A stretch of 64,000 bases of DNA from Halobaculum sp. XH14 (GCF_032116555.1 NZ_CP134949.1:1984001-2048000); one strand, 5' to 3'; shown: positions 34,839-44,432, counted from the stretch's first letter. Made by a program: numbers and translations. Notes: generated from the letters alone by a model not told the origin.

Positions 34839-35636
34839 TCAGCCGTCGAGGGGCGTCCCGTCCGGGCGCTTCGCGCCCTCCGAGTCGTGGACGACGACCT
34901 CGCCGCCGGCGGTCTCGACCGGCTCGTAGTTGTCACGTACCCCGATCGCCTCCTCGAGTTCCCTGACCGCTCGCTCCTTGAGCGCCGCCGCGAGCTCCTC
35001 GGCGTCCGACCGCGAGATGTCCCGGCCGAGCCCCTCGCACTCGTGCGCGCGAACCATCCCCTCCGTATCGACCGCCTCGCCCATCGGCTGGGAGGTACCG
35101 CCGAGCGCGACGCTGAACGGGTACGTCCTGCAGATGAGCGGCCGGTCCTCGTGGACCGTACAGGCACCGACCCCCTCGTCAGGTCCGACGGCGTCGCCGT
35201 CGCCCGGAGCCGTCTCCGACGGCTCACGGTAGAACGTGCAGTCCCCGCAGGCGTCGGTCCCGAGGGCCCACTCGAACGTCTCGCCGCTCGGGCCGTCCGA
35301 GCCGTCCGGATCGTCGGTCAGCCCGTACGGCATCGGCCTGGCGACGTCGCGGAAGTCGTACTCGGCATCGCGGTCGGGGGTGGCCACGGCCGAATCACCG
35401 TCCGCCTCGGAACCGCCGTCAGCCTCGGAACTACCCTCCACAGCGGCATCGCCCGTCACCTCCTGGAGCCGCCGGATCTCGTCGGGGAACACCGTCGCCG
35501 TATGCGGGTCGGCATCGTCGGCCTTACAGCACGCGCCACAGCGCGTACACTCGAAGCCGATGGACTCGATGGCGTCGGCCAGCGCACCCACCTCGAGCGC
35601 GCGGGCCCCCTCGAGTTCGGATTCGAGCGACTCCAT
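34839..35636 (-). CDS. YkgJ-family cysteine-cluster protein
   Basis: A 265-aa protein that binds a metal or Fe-S cluster through eight or more cysteines: FECTRCGACCKADD near the N terminus, ACGDCTFYRE in the middle, GACTVHEDRPLICRTYPF and HECEGLGRDI later. This is the CxxCGxCC ... RPxxCRxYPF pattern of the YkgJ/Fe-S cluster family. An acidic low-complexity insertion (about 60-95) separates the first motif from the rest, consistent with haloadaptation. Molecular function is unknown; a zinc or iron-sulfur site is likely. Confidence 0.87.
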   Translation of the reverse strand: MESLESELEGARALEVGALADAIESIGFECTRCGACCKADDADPHTATVFPDEIRRLQEVTGDAAVEGSSEADGGSEADGDSAVATPDRDAEYDFRDVARPMPYGLTDDPDGSDGPSGETFEWALGTDACGDCTFYREPSETAPGDGDAVGPDEGVGACTVHEDRPLICRTYPFSVALGGTSQPMGEAVDTEGMVRAHECEGLGRDISRSDAEELAAALKERAVRELEEAIGVRDNYEPVETAGGEVVVHDSEGAKRPDGTPLDG

Positions 35637-35754
35637 AGGTCAGCCTCCGTCCGCCCGGGGGAAAACAGCGTCGGGTGGACGCTCCGGACGGCTCAATAGC
35701 CCCCCGAACACCTCTTAGCGGGCCTTAAGTGTCGTCCCCCGGGACCAGTCGGTG

Positions 35755-35964
35755 ATGGCCGCCACTGCCGACGACGACGCACGCGTCGCGGAGTCCGACC
35801 CGCGGTTCGCGGCTCCGGCGGGTCTCGAACTCGCGCTGGTCCGGTACGAGGACGCGCCGGACCGGTGTACGCTCTCGCCGCGGGACGTCGACGAGGAGGA
35901 GGTCCTCACCCACTGGCTCTCGGTCGACGCCTCGCTCGCCGTCCCGTTATCAGCGATGCGGTAA
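35755..35964 (+). CDS. DUF7511-type small protein
   Basis: A 69-aa protein from ATG 35755 (an adjacent GTG at 35752 is possible). LELALVRYEDAPDRCTLSPRD and HWLSVDASLAVPLSAMR match a small haloarchaea-specific family (DUF7511, from memory) with an xxVRYExxPDxCTLxP core. It is acidic, with no membrane helix. TATA-like CTTAAGTG (35724-35731) fits the start. It lies 42 nt upstream of the histidine kinase gene on the same strand; function unknown. Confidence 0.72.
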   Translation: MAATADDDARVAESDPRFAAPAGLELALVRYEDAPDRCTLSPRDVDEEEVLTHWLSVDASLAVPLSAMR

Positions 35965-36005
35965 GGAGGACAACGTTTTAGCCGCTGTACGGAGAGCGCC
36001 GCTCC

Positions 36006-37703
36006 GTGTCCTGGGTTCCGACGGTGTACTCGGTGCCGCCCCTGCTGGCCGCGGTCATCGCGCTCGGCGTCTTCGCCGGCGCCTGGCGACACCGCACGGA
36101 GCCCGCAGCGAGGCCGTTCATCGCCGTCATCGGGATCCTCTTCGCCTGGTCGGTCGCCTACGCCATCCAGATCGGGTACACGGGCGTCCGGACGCAGCTG
36201 TTCTGGCAACAGGTGTCGTTCACGATCAGTGCCCTCATCGCCCCCCTCTGGTTCGTCTTCGCCGCCCGGTACGCCGGGTTCGACGAGGTGCTCCGCCGGC
36301 CGGTGATCGGCTTCCTCGCGCTCGAACCCGTCGCGTTCGCGCTCGTCGTCTGGACGTCCCCCGCCGGCCTCATCTGGTCGAACCCGCAGCCGTCACCCCT
36401 GGGTGCCGCGCCCATCGTGCAGTTCGTGATCGGACCGGCGTACCTGGTCCACATCACGTACGTGTACCTCCTCATCGCGGCGGGCATCGGCCTCCTCGTG
36501 TGGGTCGCCGTCTCCGGGTCGCGGCTCCACAGCAAGCAGGCCGCGCTCATCACCGCGGCCGCCCTCGTGCCGTTCGGGGCCAACGTCGTGTTCACGCTCG
36601 GCATGAGCCCGGTGCCGAACCTGGACCTGACGACGTTCACCTTCGCGATAACCGGCGCCGCGATCGCGATCGCGCTGTTCCGGTACGATTTCCTCGACCT
36701 CGCTCCGGTCGCCCACCGGCGACTGGTCGAGGCGCTCGGCGACGGGCTCGTGGTGGTCGACGACGAGGAGCGGGTCACCGAGGTCGACGGCGTGGCGCGG
36801 GACGTGCTCGATCCGCCGCCGGTCGTTGGGGAGGAGGTCGGCACGTCGCTCCCGGGCGAAACGGTCCCCGCGGCGGACGGCGCGGTTCTGGAGGCGACCG
36901 TCGACGGCGAACACCGGTACTACGACGTCTCGGTCGGGCCGATGGCGGACCGGTACGGCCGCCGGGTGGCCCACCTCGTCGGCCTCCGGGACGTCACCGA
37001 GCGCGAGGAGTACCAGCGGCGCATCGGCGTCGCCGACCGCGTCCTCCGCCACAACGTCAGGAACGAGGCGAACGTCGCGCTCGGAACCCTCTCGGACGTC
37101 TCCGAGGACGATGCGGTTTCCCCTCCGGAGGCGGCCGACCGGACGAGGACGGCCGCCGAGCGGGTGGAGCGGATCGTCGACCTGACCGAGCGCGTCCGCA
37201 AGGTGACGACCGCGCTGGACCGCAGCGACACGCGCGATCGATCGGTCGACGTCCGTCGCGTCGTGGCCGGGGTCGTCGATTCCTGTCGGGACCCCGGGGC
37301 GGTCGACGTGTCGTGTCCACCGGAGGCGACGGTCGCCGCGCCCGGCGACCTGCTCGTCGAGCGCGCCGTCGCGAACGTCGTGAGCAACGCGCTCGAACAC
37401 GGTCCGGACGGGGCGACGGTTGACCTGACGGTCGCGGTCGACGCCGACGCCGTCCGCGTCGTCGTCGCCGACGAGGGCCCGGGGATTCCCGAGCAGGAAC
37501 GGGTCCCGTTCGACGCCCGGGAGGAGACGCCGCTCTCACACGGGAGCGGCCTCGGGCTCTGGATGGTGAAGTGGGCGATGGAGGCGGCGGGGGGCGACGT
37601 CTCCCTGGCCGAGAACGAGCCGACCGGCTCCGTCGTGACGCTCACCTTCCGGCGGGCGGGGCCGGAGACCCCGACCGTCGCGGTCGCCGCGGACGACGAT
37701 TAG
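36006..37703 (+). CDS. Histidine kinase with 7TM sensor domain
   Basis: A 565-aa sensor kinase starting at GTG 36006. Residues 10-230 hold seven hydrophobic helices of the histidine-kinase N-terminal 7TM type. About 240-340 is a PAS-like linker ending DVTEREEYQRRIG. The phosphoacceptor His is in DRVLRHNVRNEANVALGTL (about 349). The ATPase domain has VVSNALEHGPDG (N box), DEGPGIP (G1) and GSGLGLWMVKWA (G2). No response regulator gene is adjacent. Its stop overlaps the stop of the convergent MBL gene by 4 nt. Confidence 0.92.
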   Translation: MSWVPTVYSVPPLLAAVIALGVFAGAWRHRTEPAARPFIAVIGILFAWSVAYAIQIGYTGVRTQLFWQQVSFTISALIAPLWFVFAARYAGFDEVLRRPVIGFLALEPVAFALVVWTSPAGLIWSNPQPSPLGAAPIVQFVIGPAYLVHITYVYLLIAAGIGLLVWVAVSGSRLHSKQAALITAAALVPFGANVVFTLGMSPVPNLDLTTFTFAITGAAIAIALFRYDFLDLAPVAHRRLVEALGDGLVVVDDEERVTEVDGVARDVLDPPPVVGEEVGTSLPGETVPAADGAVLEATVDGEHRYYDVSVGPMADRYGRRVAHLVGLRDVTEREEYQRRIGVADRVLRHNVRNEANVALGTLSDVSEDDAVSPPEAADRTRTAAERVERIVDLTERVRKVTTALDRSDTRDRSVDVRRVVAGVVDSCRDPGAVDVSCPPEATVAAPGDLLVERAVANVVSNALEHGPDGATVDLTVAVDADAVRVVVADEGPGIPEQERVPFDAREETPLSHGSGLGLWMVKWAMEAAGGDVSLAENEPTGSVVTLTFRRAGPETPTVAVAADDD

Positions 37704-38488
37704 GCGGGTCCCACGTCGCCGGTCTCGGGGTCGTACCTGACCCGCCCCGAGCGGGACAGTTTCTCGAGGTGCGCCCGCACCGTCGCCCGCGCGAGGTCAC
37801 GCACGCCGGAGAGGTCCTTCTCGTAGGCAGCAGACAGCACCGCGTCGACGTCGCCGGCACCGTCCAGCGCCGCCGCCTCGACTGCCGTCTCGCGGGCGAG
37901 TCGATGGGCGATGAGCCGACCGCACGCGGCACGTGGCTCCTCGATGACCGGACCGTGGCCCGGGTAGAGCGTCGAAGGATTTCGGGCGTGGAGCCGGCGG
38001 AGCGCGACCAGATAGGCCCGCACGTCGCCCTCGGGTGCGCCCACGACGACGCTCCCCTCGGCGACGGCGACGTCCCCCGAAACGATCCCGAGCGGCGTCT
38101 CGAAGGCGGCGTGGTCGGGCGCGTGCCCCTGCGTGTCGAGGACGGCCGCCGGGCCGACGCGGTCGCCCTCCGCGAACGTTCGGTCCGGTTCGACCCCGGT
38201 CGCGGCCGCGAAGCGCTCCGTCCGTCCGACCCGCGCCCAGACGGTCGCTCCCGTCTCCCGCGCGTAGTCGGCGACCGCGCCGACGTGGTCCGGGTGGGTG
38301 TGGGTGACCGCGACGTGGTCGACGGCCGTCTCGCGCACCGCGACGTCGAGGTTCTCGGTTCTCCCCGCCGGGTCGACCAGCAGCCGTTCTGTCCCGTCGG
38401 CCGGTCCGGGGCCAGCGACGAGGTAGGCGTTCGTCCGCCCGGTCGGCGCGCGCGTCTCGACGGGGACCGAGAAGCGGTCGACGTGCAT
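37700..38488 (-). CDS. MBL-fold metallo-hydrolase
   Basis: A 262-aa metallo-beta-lactamase-fold hydrolase. VTHTHPDHVGAVADY is the HxHxDH zinc motif (here THTHPDH), TQGHAPDHAAF carries the next His, GIVSGDVAV the Asp, and LYPGHGPVIE the final His. A helical C-terminal region (about 200-255, HLEKLSRSGRVRYDP) resembles a winged helix, as in LACTB2-type proteins. It follows the radical SAM gene by 7 nt and is probably cotranscribed with it. Substrate unknown. Confidence 0.87.
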   Translation of the reverse strand: MHVDRFSVPVETRAPTGRTNAYLVAGPGPADGTERLLVDPAGRTENLDVAVRETAVDHVAVTHTHPDHVGAVADYARETGATVWARVGRTERFAAATGVEPDRTFAEGDRVGPAAVLDTQGHAPDHAAFETPLGIVSGDVAVAEGSVVVGAPEGDVRAYLVALRRLHARNPSTLYPGHGPVIEEPRAACGRLIAHRLARETAVEAAALDGAGDVDAVLSAAYEKDLSGVRDLARATVRAHLEKLSRSGRVRYDPETGDVGPA

Positions 38489-38495
38489 CGGCCCG

Positions 38496-40220
38496 TCAGT
38501 CGGCCCCCTTCTCCCCGCGCTCGGGCGCTGCAGCGGCGGCGAACCGCGAGAGGTCGACGTCGGCGGCGGCGACCGCGTCGCTGGCCTCCTCGGGCGAGTC
38601 GTACGGGCGGTTCACGACGATGTCGCCCGCGGTCCCCTTCCCGACGCCGGGGATGGCCGTGAGTTCGTCCATCGACGCGCCGTTCAGATCGAGCGGGTAC
38701 GGCACCGCCGTCACGGAGCGATGGCCCCAGTCGACGACCGCGACGTCGACCGTGCGGCCGAGTTCGCGCTCGCCGGGAACGCCGACGAGGATCGGGTAGG
38801 TGCCCAGCTGCCGGCCGAACGTGGTGCCACGCTCGTGGTACTCGAGGTGGACGTCGGGCAGGACCGTCCCGGGCGGCATCACCCGTTCGAGCATCGGGCG
38901 GTCGACCGTCTCCCGGACCTTCGTCTTGTACCGCTGGAACTGCTTCTTGTGGTCGCGGGCGAGTTGCGCGCCGGTCTCGGCCATCTCGGTGCCCTCGAAC
39001 GCCATCAGCTGCCGGATGTTCACGCGGCGGAGCATGAGCCCCTCGTCCATCACGTCCCGGAGGAAGCGCCGGTTGTGCTCGAACGTCTCCTCGGTCTCCC
39101 CCTCGAGTCCGTGGACCAGGTTGATGCCGGGGAGCAGTTTCGGCAGGCGCGTCCCGCGCTCGTCGTCGGGTCGCCAGCCGGCCGCCTCGTTGACGACGCG
39201 GACGGCGTCGAGACACTCCTCCGCGGAGACGAGGAGGTTGTTCGCCTCGCGAACCTCGGGGTCGGCCGATTCCAGGCCGAACGCCGCGGTGTCGCCGGGC
39301 GTGTTGTGCTCGGCGATGATCCGGATTCCCTCCCGCGAGGCCTCCGGGTAGTCGGTGATCGTCACGGGGTTCATGTTGTCGAGGTGGAGCGTCTCCAGGT
39401 CGGGTGCGACCTCGCGGATGCCGCCGTACAGTTGGCGGAGCGCGTCGGGGTTGGGGGCCTCGCCGTCGCCGCCGAACGCGAGGATGTCCGCCTGTCGGCC
39501 GATCCGGAAGTGGGCGACGCCGTGGTCCGAGAGCGCGTCGACCTCCGAGACGACGTCCGGGGCAGACCGGAAGTCCGGGTCGCCGTACAGCGGCTCGGTG
39601 CAAAACGAGCAGCGGTACGCACAGCCCCGGGAGGTCTCGAGTTCGGCGATGAGGTAGTCGGGGTGGTTGGGGTGCTGCTCGACGACGAACGCGCCCATGC
39701 TCGACCAGCGCGTCACCTCGTCGTAGTCGCGGATACGGTTGCCGAATCCCTCCAGGCCGGCCTCCACGAGGTCGAAGGCGGCCGCCTCCACGTCGCCCAT
39801 CGCGACGAAGTCGTAGTCGAGGTCGTCCCGCTCCATCTCCTGTGCGCCGGCGTTCTCGTCGCCGACGCCGAAGCGGACCGGGCCGCCCAGCAGCGTGACG
39901 CCGTCGGCGGTCCAGGCGAGTTCCCGGACCTCGTCGGGTTCCGCGGGGGTGCCGCCGACGTACTTCCCGGGGACGGTCATCCCGCCGACGTAGATCATGA
40001 GGTCGGCGTCGGCGACGTCGGCCCACTTCCGGCGGTTCTCGCGGAGTTCGTCGATGGTGTGGTAGGTGATCCCCGACTCGGGGACGCCGGCGTCGACGAG
40101 CGCACCGGCGGTAAAACGGGGGTAGGTGGAGATGTAGGGAGGGACGCCGAAGTGCGCCGGCTCGTCCACGTAGCCGTCGACGATGGTGACCGAGAGGTCG
40201 GCGGGAGCGGGCGCGGTCAT
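38496..40220 (-). CDS. Radical SAM protein with C-terminal helix-hairpin-helix
   Basis: A 574-aa radical SAM enzyme. An N-terminal Rossmann-like region (about 1-180, VTIVDGYVDEPAHFG, VTLLGGPVRFG) resembles a B12-binding-type domain. The cluster motif is SRGCAYRCSFCTEP (CxxxCxxC), binding [4Fe-4S] and SAM. LLPGINLVHGLEGETEETFEHNR lies in the barrel. The C terminus (about 500-560) has LTAIPGVGKGTAGDIVVNRP, a helix-hairpin-helix that binds nucleic acid non-specifically. An RNA or DNA substrate is therefore plausible. It heads a unit with the MBL gene. Confidence 0.87.
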   Translation of the reverse strand: MTAPAPADLSVTIVDGYVDEPAHFGVPPYISTYPRFTAGALVDAGVPESGITYHTIDELRENRRKWADVADADLMIYVGGMTVPGKYVGGTPAEPDEVRELAWTADGVTLLGGPVRFGVGDENAGAQEMERDDLDYDFVAMGDVEAAAFDLVEAGLEGFGNRIRDYDEVTRWSSMGAFVVEQHPNHPDYLIAELETSRGCAYRCSFCTEPLYGDPDFRSAPDVVSEVDALSDHGVAHFRIGRQADILAFGGDGEAPNPDALRQLYGGIREVAPDLETLHLDNMNPVTITDYPEASREGIRIIAEHNTPGDTAAFGLESADPEVREANNLLVSAEECLDAVRVVNEAAGWRPDDERGTRLPKLLPGINLVHGLEGETEETFEHNRRFLRDVMDEGLMLRRVNIRQLMAFEGTEMAETGAQLARDHKKQFQRYKTKVRETVDRPMLERVMPPGTVLPDVHLEYHERGTTFGRQLGTYPILVGVPGERELGRTVDVAVVDWGHRSVTAVPYPLDLNGASMDELTAIPGVGKGTAGDIVVNRPYDSPEEASDAVAAADVDLSRFAAAAAPERGEKGAD

Positions 40221-40329
40221 GTGGCGACGTGGGGCGTCGAGCGGCTAAAACCGTGCGGTCTGGTCGATCGGTGTCCGTCGTCATCGAGACCGAACACTCC
40301 ACCCAGCACACATGCCCGAAAGGGCACTC

Positions 40330-40337
40330 GTTAAGTG
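40330..40337 (+). promoter_or_regulatory. TATA box of pdxS
   Basis: GTTAAGTG, about 26 nt before ATG 40359. Confidence 0.55.
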
Positions 40338-40358
40338 TGCGCCCTCGTACCATCAGGT

Positions 40359-41264
40359 ATGACCGAGACGGACCTCGAAGACCTCAAGCGCGGGACCGAC
40401 CTCGTCAAGCGGGGGTTCGCGCGGATGCAGAAGGGCGGCGTCATCATGGACGTCGTCGACCCCGAACAGGCGCGCATCGCGGAGGACGCCGGCGCAGTCG
40501 CCGTCATGTCGCTGGAAGCCGTACCGGCGGACATCCGGAAGCGGGGTGGCGTGGCACGGATGGCCGACCCTGGAAAGCTGGAGGAGATCATCGATGAGGT
40601 GTCGATCCCGGTGATGGGCAAGTGCCGAATCGGCCACACGGCCGAGGCACAGATCCTCGAGGCGACCGGCGCGGACATGGTCGACGAGTCCGAGGTGCTC
40701 ACCACCGCGGACGAGCGCTACCACATCGACAAGCGCGAGTTCACCGCGCCGTTCGTCTGTGGCGCGCGGAACCTCGGCGAGGCGCTCCGTCGGATCGACG
40801 AGGGCGCGGCGATGATCCGGACGAAGGGCGAGGCAGGGACGGGCGACGTGAACCAGGCCGTGACCCACCAGCGCTCCATCCAGCGCTCCATCCGGAAGCT
40901 CTCGGGCATGAGCTTCGAGGAGCGCGACGAGTGGGCCCGGAAGAACGAGGCGCCGCGCGACCTCGTCCACGAGACCGCCGAGATGGGTCGACTCCCGGTC
41001 GTCAACTTCGCCGCCGGCGGCATCGCCACGCCCGCGGACGCCGCGCTGATGATGCAGCACGGCTGTGACGGCATCTTCGTCGGCTCGGGCATCTTCGGCG
41101 CCGAGGACCCCACGAAGATGGGAACCGCCATCGTCCGCGCCGTCAACAACTACGACGACCCGGAGACGCTGAAGGAGATCGCCAAAGGGCTCGGCAAGGG
41201 GATGAAGGGCCAGGCGAACGAGACGATGCCCGAGGAGGAGAAGCTCCAGGGCCGCGGCGTCTGA
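40359..41264 (+). CDS. pdxS: Pyridoxal 5'-phosphate synthase lyase subunit
   Basis: Builds PLP from ribose 5-phosphate, glyceraldehyde 3-phosphate and ammonia delivered by PdxT. 301 aa. [19 protein letters not shown] contains the first catalytic Lys region, [18 protein letters not shown] the second Lys, and [12 protein letters not shown] and [18 protein letters not shown] the phosphate-binding loops. Length and sequence are canonical. pdxT is not adjacent and must lie elsewhere. TrpB in this window is one of its PLP customers. Confidence 0.97.
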   Translation: MTETDLEDLKRGTDLVKRGFARMQKGGVIMDVVDPEQARIAEDAGAVAVMSLEAVPADIRKRGGVARMADPGKLEEIIDEVSIPVMGKCRIGHTAEAQILEATGADMVDESEVLTTADERYHIDKREFTAPFVCGARNLGEALRRIDEGAAMIRTKGEAGTGDVNQAVTHQRSIQRSIRKLSGMSFEERDEWARKNEAPRDLVHETAEMGRLPVVNFAAGGIATPADAALMMQHGCDGIFVGSGIFGAEDPTKMGTAIVRAVNNYDDPETLKEIAKGLGKGMKGQANETMPEEEKLQGRGV

Positions 41265-41436
41265 CCGCCCGTCTCCTCGGGCCGCCCCGCACCGTTGGAT
41301 TGCCCGCACCGTCAGTTCCCCGCCGTTCGTCGACCGCTTGTAATCACCCGGCGAGCACCGGCCCCGCGGTTATGACGGGCAGGTGCAATGGTACGCGCGG
41401 ACGGTGGGGCGTTCGATCCCACCGGTTCCACCAGCG

Positions 41437-41970
41437 ATGGACAGGAGCACCATCCGGACGGTCTGTGTCGTCGCGCTCATCGTCTGTGGGTTCGGTGCCG
41501 GCCCCGCGGCCGCCGGCGGATCCGACGCCACGCAGGTCACGCGAACACAGCCAGCCGCGTCCGCGAACGTCGCGGGCTCGGGCACTGGAGGGGTCCAGCC
41601 CGGACTCACGAACCGCGCGCCACAGGCGAACGGGTCGAACGGCCCGTTCGACCTCTCGATCAGGAACCTCACGCGGTGTGGAGTGAACTGTCGGCAGGTC
41701 ACCGTGACCCTGTCGAACGCGGGCGACGTCACCGCCGAGAACGTCACCGTCACCAGCACGGTCCTGGCCGGCGACCGGACCGTCGTCGTGCGGCGGACGC
41801 GCATCGACCGGCTCCCGCCCAACGAGAGCGTCACCAGGACCATCACCGTCTCGGTCGGCCTCCTCGACGTGCAGGCGATCCAGCGGAACGGGGGGCGCAT
41901 CACGGTCCGAACCGTGGTCTCGTCCGATCAGCACACCCAGCGGTTCGTCTCGAGTCGAAAGGTCCTCTGA
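41437..41970 (+). CDS. Secreted CARDB-like protein, hypothetical
   Basis: A 177-aa protein from ATG 41437. A Sec-type signal peptide (RTVCVVALIVCGFGAGPAAAGG) is followed by a Thr/Gln/Asn-rich linker and a beta-rich domain whose VTVTLSNAGDVTAENVTVTS recalls CARDB/Ig-like repeats used on haloarchaeal cell surfaces. CGVNC holds two cysteines that could pair outside the cell. It has no C-terminal anchor, so it is secreted or associated with a partner. No specific function. Confidence 0.7.
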   Translation: MDRSTIRTVCVVALIVCGFGAGPAAAGGSDATQVTRTQPAASANVAGSGTGGVQPGLTNRAPQANGSNGPFDLSIRNLTRCGVNCRQVTVTLSNAGDVTAENVTVTSTVLAGDRTVVVRRTRIDRLPPNESVTRTITVSVGLLDVQAIQRNGGRITVRTVVSSDQHTQRFVSSRKVL

Positions 41971-42208
41971 GAGGGGTCAGGAGCCAGGAAGCCACGCCGT
42001 CGAGCGGACGACCCTTTTATCGGATGACGGGTCCAGTGACCCCGTGACCTGAACGCCGCCGTGGAGGGGTTCGCAGGTGTGCGGCACGCCGCTCCACGTC
42101 CACCCGGTACATTGGGCTCGACGCGCCGAAACTGCCGCGCCGGAACCGCCGCGTCGACGCCGCCGCCTGTCAGCCAGATTCATCCGCGAGCGCTGCGTAG
42201 CGCCGTCG

Positions 42209-42724
42209 ATGAGCGACGAGGGAGACGACGGCGGCGACACGGGGGTCGACGACACCGAGGGAGGTCCGCTCGCCGACCTCGACGCAGCCGAAAACCCGGT
42301 CCTCCTGTTCGACGGCGTCTGTAACCTCTGTAACGGTATCGTTCGGTTCGTCGTCCGGTTCGACGCCGCCGGGACGTTCCGGTTCGCGCCGCTCCAGTCC
42401 ACCGTCGGGCGGGCGTTGCTGGAGCGACACGACGTCGCACGCGACGGGGGCGACGGCTTCGACTCGGTCGTGCTGATAGACGGCGACGAGGCGTACCGGA
42501 AGTCGGCCGCGGCGCTCCGCGTCGCCCGCGAACTCGACGGCCCGTGGCCCCTCCTGTGGCCGCTCGTCTACCTCCCCGAGCGGCTGCGCGACCGCGTCTA
42601 CGACCTCGTCGCCGAGCATCGCTACCGGGTGTTCGGTCGGACCGACGACTGCCAGGTCCCGTCGCCGACGGTCCGGGAGCGGTTCGCCGGCCGCGCGCTC
42701 GACGATGTGGACGTCCAGGAGTAG
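42209..42724 (+). CDS. DCC-family thiol-disulfide oxidoreductase (DUF393)
   Basis: A 171-aa protein from ATG 42209 with an acidic N terminus. VLLFDGVCNLCNGIVRFVV is the family signature with the redox CxxC, followed by FRFAPLQSTVGRALL and SVVLIDGDEAYRKSAAAL. The last third (WPLLWPLVYLPERLRDRVYD, then RYRVFGRTDDCQVP) is typical and ends with a conserved Cys. A predicted disulfide reductase. Its stop abuts the stop of the convergent thrB gene (42724/42725). Confidence 0.9.
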   Translation: MSDEGDDGGDTGVDDTEGGPLADLDAAENPVLLFDGVCNLCNGIVRFVVRFDAAGTFRFAPLQSTVGRALLERHDVARDGGDGFDSVVLIDGDEAYRKSAAALRVARELDGPWPLLWPLVYLPERLRDRVYDLVAEHRYRVFGRTDDCQVPSPTVRERFAGRALDDVDVQE

Positions 42725-43600
42725 CTACAGGAGGCTCGCACCGCTTCCGACGCCGGTCTGGTAGGCGCGCGACCCGACCCCCGCATCCGAGAAGGCCTCG
42801 ACCATCGCGCCGGCGACGCCGCGCCGCTTCTCCAGGTGACAGACCGCCAGCAGCGAGGGCCCCGCGCCGCTCACCGTCACGCCGGTCGCACCCGCATCGA
42901 GCGCCGCATCGCGCACCGCGTCGTATCCGGTGATGAGCTCCGCCCTCGCCGGCGTCACGACGGGGTCGTCCATCCCGGCGCCGACGAGCGACGGGTCAGA
43001 TCGGCACATCCCAGCGGTGAGCGACGCGGCGTTGCCGACCGTCTCGACGTGGTCCGCCATCGAGAGCGAGTCGGGGACGACCTCCCGCGCGTCACGGGTC
43101 GACACGGCGACTTCGGGGAGACACGCCACCAGCGGGACGTCGGCGTCGATTCTGGTGACCTCCTCGCCCCGGACGATCGTGAAGCCGCCGAGCAGCGACG
43201 GTGCGACGTTGTCCGCGTGGGCCGTCCCGGAGACGACCGCCTCCCCCTTCGCCGCGATCGAGACGAGTTCCTCGCGGCTGCGACCGCGGTCGTAGAGTTC
43301 GTTCAGCGCGACCGCCGCGGCCGCCGCCGACGCGGCGGACGAGCCGAGCCCGGAGGCCGGCCGGACGCCCTTGTCGATGCTGATGTGGGCCGGCGCGTCG
43401 AGCGCCTCCGCGACCGCGCCGACCGTGTTCCCCTGCGGGTCCTCCGGGATGTACTGGGCGCCGGCTCCCGTCACCTCGATGGACGTTTCGCTCGCCCGTT
43501 CGACGCTGACCGTGTCGGCCGGGCGTTCGAGCGCGACGCCGAACGTGTCGAACCCGCTTCCCAGGTTGGCGCTCGTGGCTGGTGCGCGGGCGGTGACCAT
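42725..43600 (-). CDS. thrB: Homoserine kinase
   Basis: GHMP-family kinase that phosphorylates homoserine for threonine synthesis. 291 aa from ATG 43600 (upstream codons give a basic extension). TARAPATSANLGSGFDTFGVA is the N-terminal signature, VRPASGLGSSAASAAAAAVA the ATP-binding GHMP loop, and GATGVTVSGAGPSLLAV the C-terminal motif. Length normal. No other threonine gene adjoins it here. Confidence 0.95.
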   Translation of the reverse strand: MVTARAPATSANLGSGFDTFGVALERPADTVSVERASETSIEVTGAGAQYIPEDPQGNTVGAVAEALDAPAHISIDKGVRPASGLGSSAASAAAAAVALNELYDRGRSREELVSIAAKGEAVVSGTAHADNVAPSLLGGFTIVRGEEVTRIDADVPLVACLPEVAVSTRDAREVVPDSLSMADHVETVGNAASLTAGMCRSDPSLVGAGMDDPVVTPARAELITGYDAVRDAALDAGATGVTVSGAGPSLLAVCHLEKRRGVAGAMVEAFSDAGVGSRAYQTGVGSGASLL

Positions 43601-43654
43601 GGGAGACCGGTGTGATGGGGTGGCCAAAAGGGTTCGCGTTCGACTGAACTGGTC

Positions 43655-43903
43655 CTACGAGTCGGCCGTCACGTACAGCAGCGGCCCGACGACGACGAGC
43701 ACGATGCCAAGGAAGAGGTAGTGTACCGGCACCAGCGTCTGTGGCGTGAGCAGGAAGATGACGCCAAAGAGGATCGTGTTCAGTGCGAGCACCTGTCGGG
43801 AGAGCGGCAGCGTCGCCACCGTCGCCAGAACGAACCCGAGCAGGAGCGCCTGCCCCACGTTATAATCGAGCAGGAAACTGTCGACGAGCTGTAGCGGCAG
43901 CAT
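43655..43903 (-). CDS. Small three-helix membrane protein
   Basis: An 82-aa protein made almost entirely of three hydrophobic helices (QALLLGFVLATVATLPL, LALNTILFGVIFLLTP and YLFLGIVLVVVGPLLYV). The N terminus MLPLQLVDSFLLDY is also apolar. TATA-like CGTTAATGC (complement of 43931-43939) fits the start at ATG 43903. It belongs to a short haloarchaeal family without a known role, as far as I can tell. Confidence 0.7.
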   Translation of the reverse strand: MLPLQLVDSFLLDYNVGQALLLGFVLATVATLPLSRQVLALNTILFGVIFLLTPQTLVPVHYLFLGIVLVVVGPLLYVTADS

Positions 43904-44014
43904 TCTTACCCCGATTTGACTCCGGGGCCCGCATTAACGTTCCGTTCTTTCGTCCGGGCTCGACCCCCGGATCGACGACGAGCGAGCGGTCTCACTCCCG
44001 GGGCCTTGCGCCGG

Positions 44015-44269
44015 TCACTCGTCGCGGTCGTCACCGCGTTCGGCCGTCGGACCGGTGATGTCCAGCGGTCTGATCCACCCGTACCAGACGAGAAAGACCG
44101 TCCCGCCGTACCCCAGGATGAACACGAGCCGACCGAACTCGTTGTAGCCCATCACGCCGAGCTGGCGGCGGATGATTCCGGTTCCGGCGATGCCGACCAG
44201 CAGCACGACCGCGAGGAGGAGATGGTCGCGCGGGAGCAGCGTCCGCCAGTCGCTCTCGGAGTCGCCCAT
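44015..44269 (-). CDS. Small two-helix membrane protein
   Basis: An 84-aa protein: a short polar N terminus (MGDSESDWRTLLPRDH), helix LLLAVVLLVGIAGTGII, a loop RRQLGVMGYNEFGR, helix LVFILGYGGTVFLVWYGWI, and an acidic tail. No family recognised with confidence. It is on the same strand as the other small membrane gene and divergent from the acetyltransferase. Confidence 0.65.
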   Translation of the reverse strand: MGDSESDWRTLLPRDHLLLAVVLLVGIAGTGIIRRQLGVMGYNEFGRLVFILGYGGTVFLVWYGWIRPLDITGPTAERGDDRDE

Positions 44270-44432
44270 GCGCCAGCCTGGGAGCCCCTCGCAGGTGAAC
44301 CCCTCGGTTCGGCCCGGGCGACGGTCCCGACGGCGACCGGAGCCGATCGCCGAACTGACTGTCGCGAGTGGACCGTGTCACCGGCTCCCGAGCCGACGGA
44401 AGGGCTATACGCCGCGGGTTTCGAGCGGTCCC

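Noticed and set aside
37642-40353. A 903-codon minus-strand frame over the radical SAM and MBL genes
   Set aside because: Arginine/proline-rich shadow; the real proteins are in another minus-strand frame with intact motifs.
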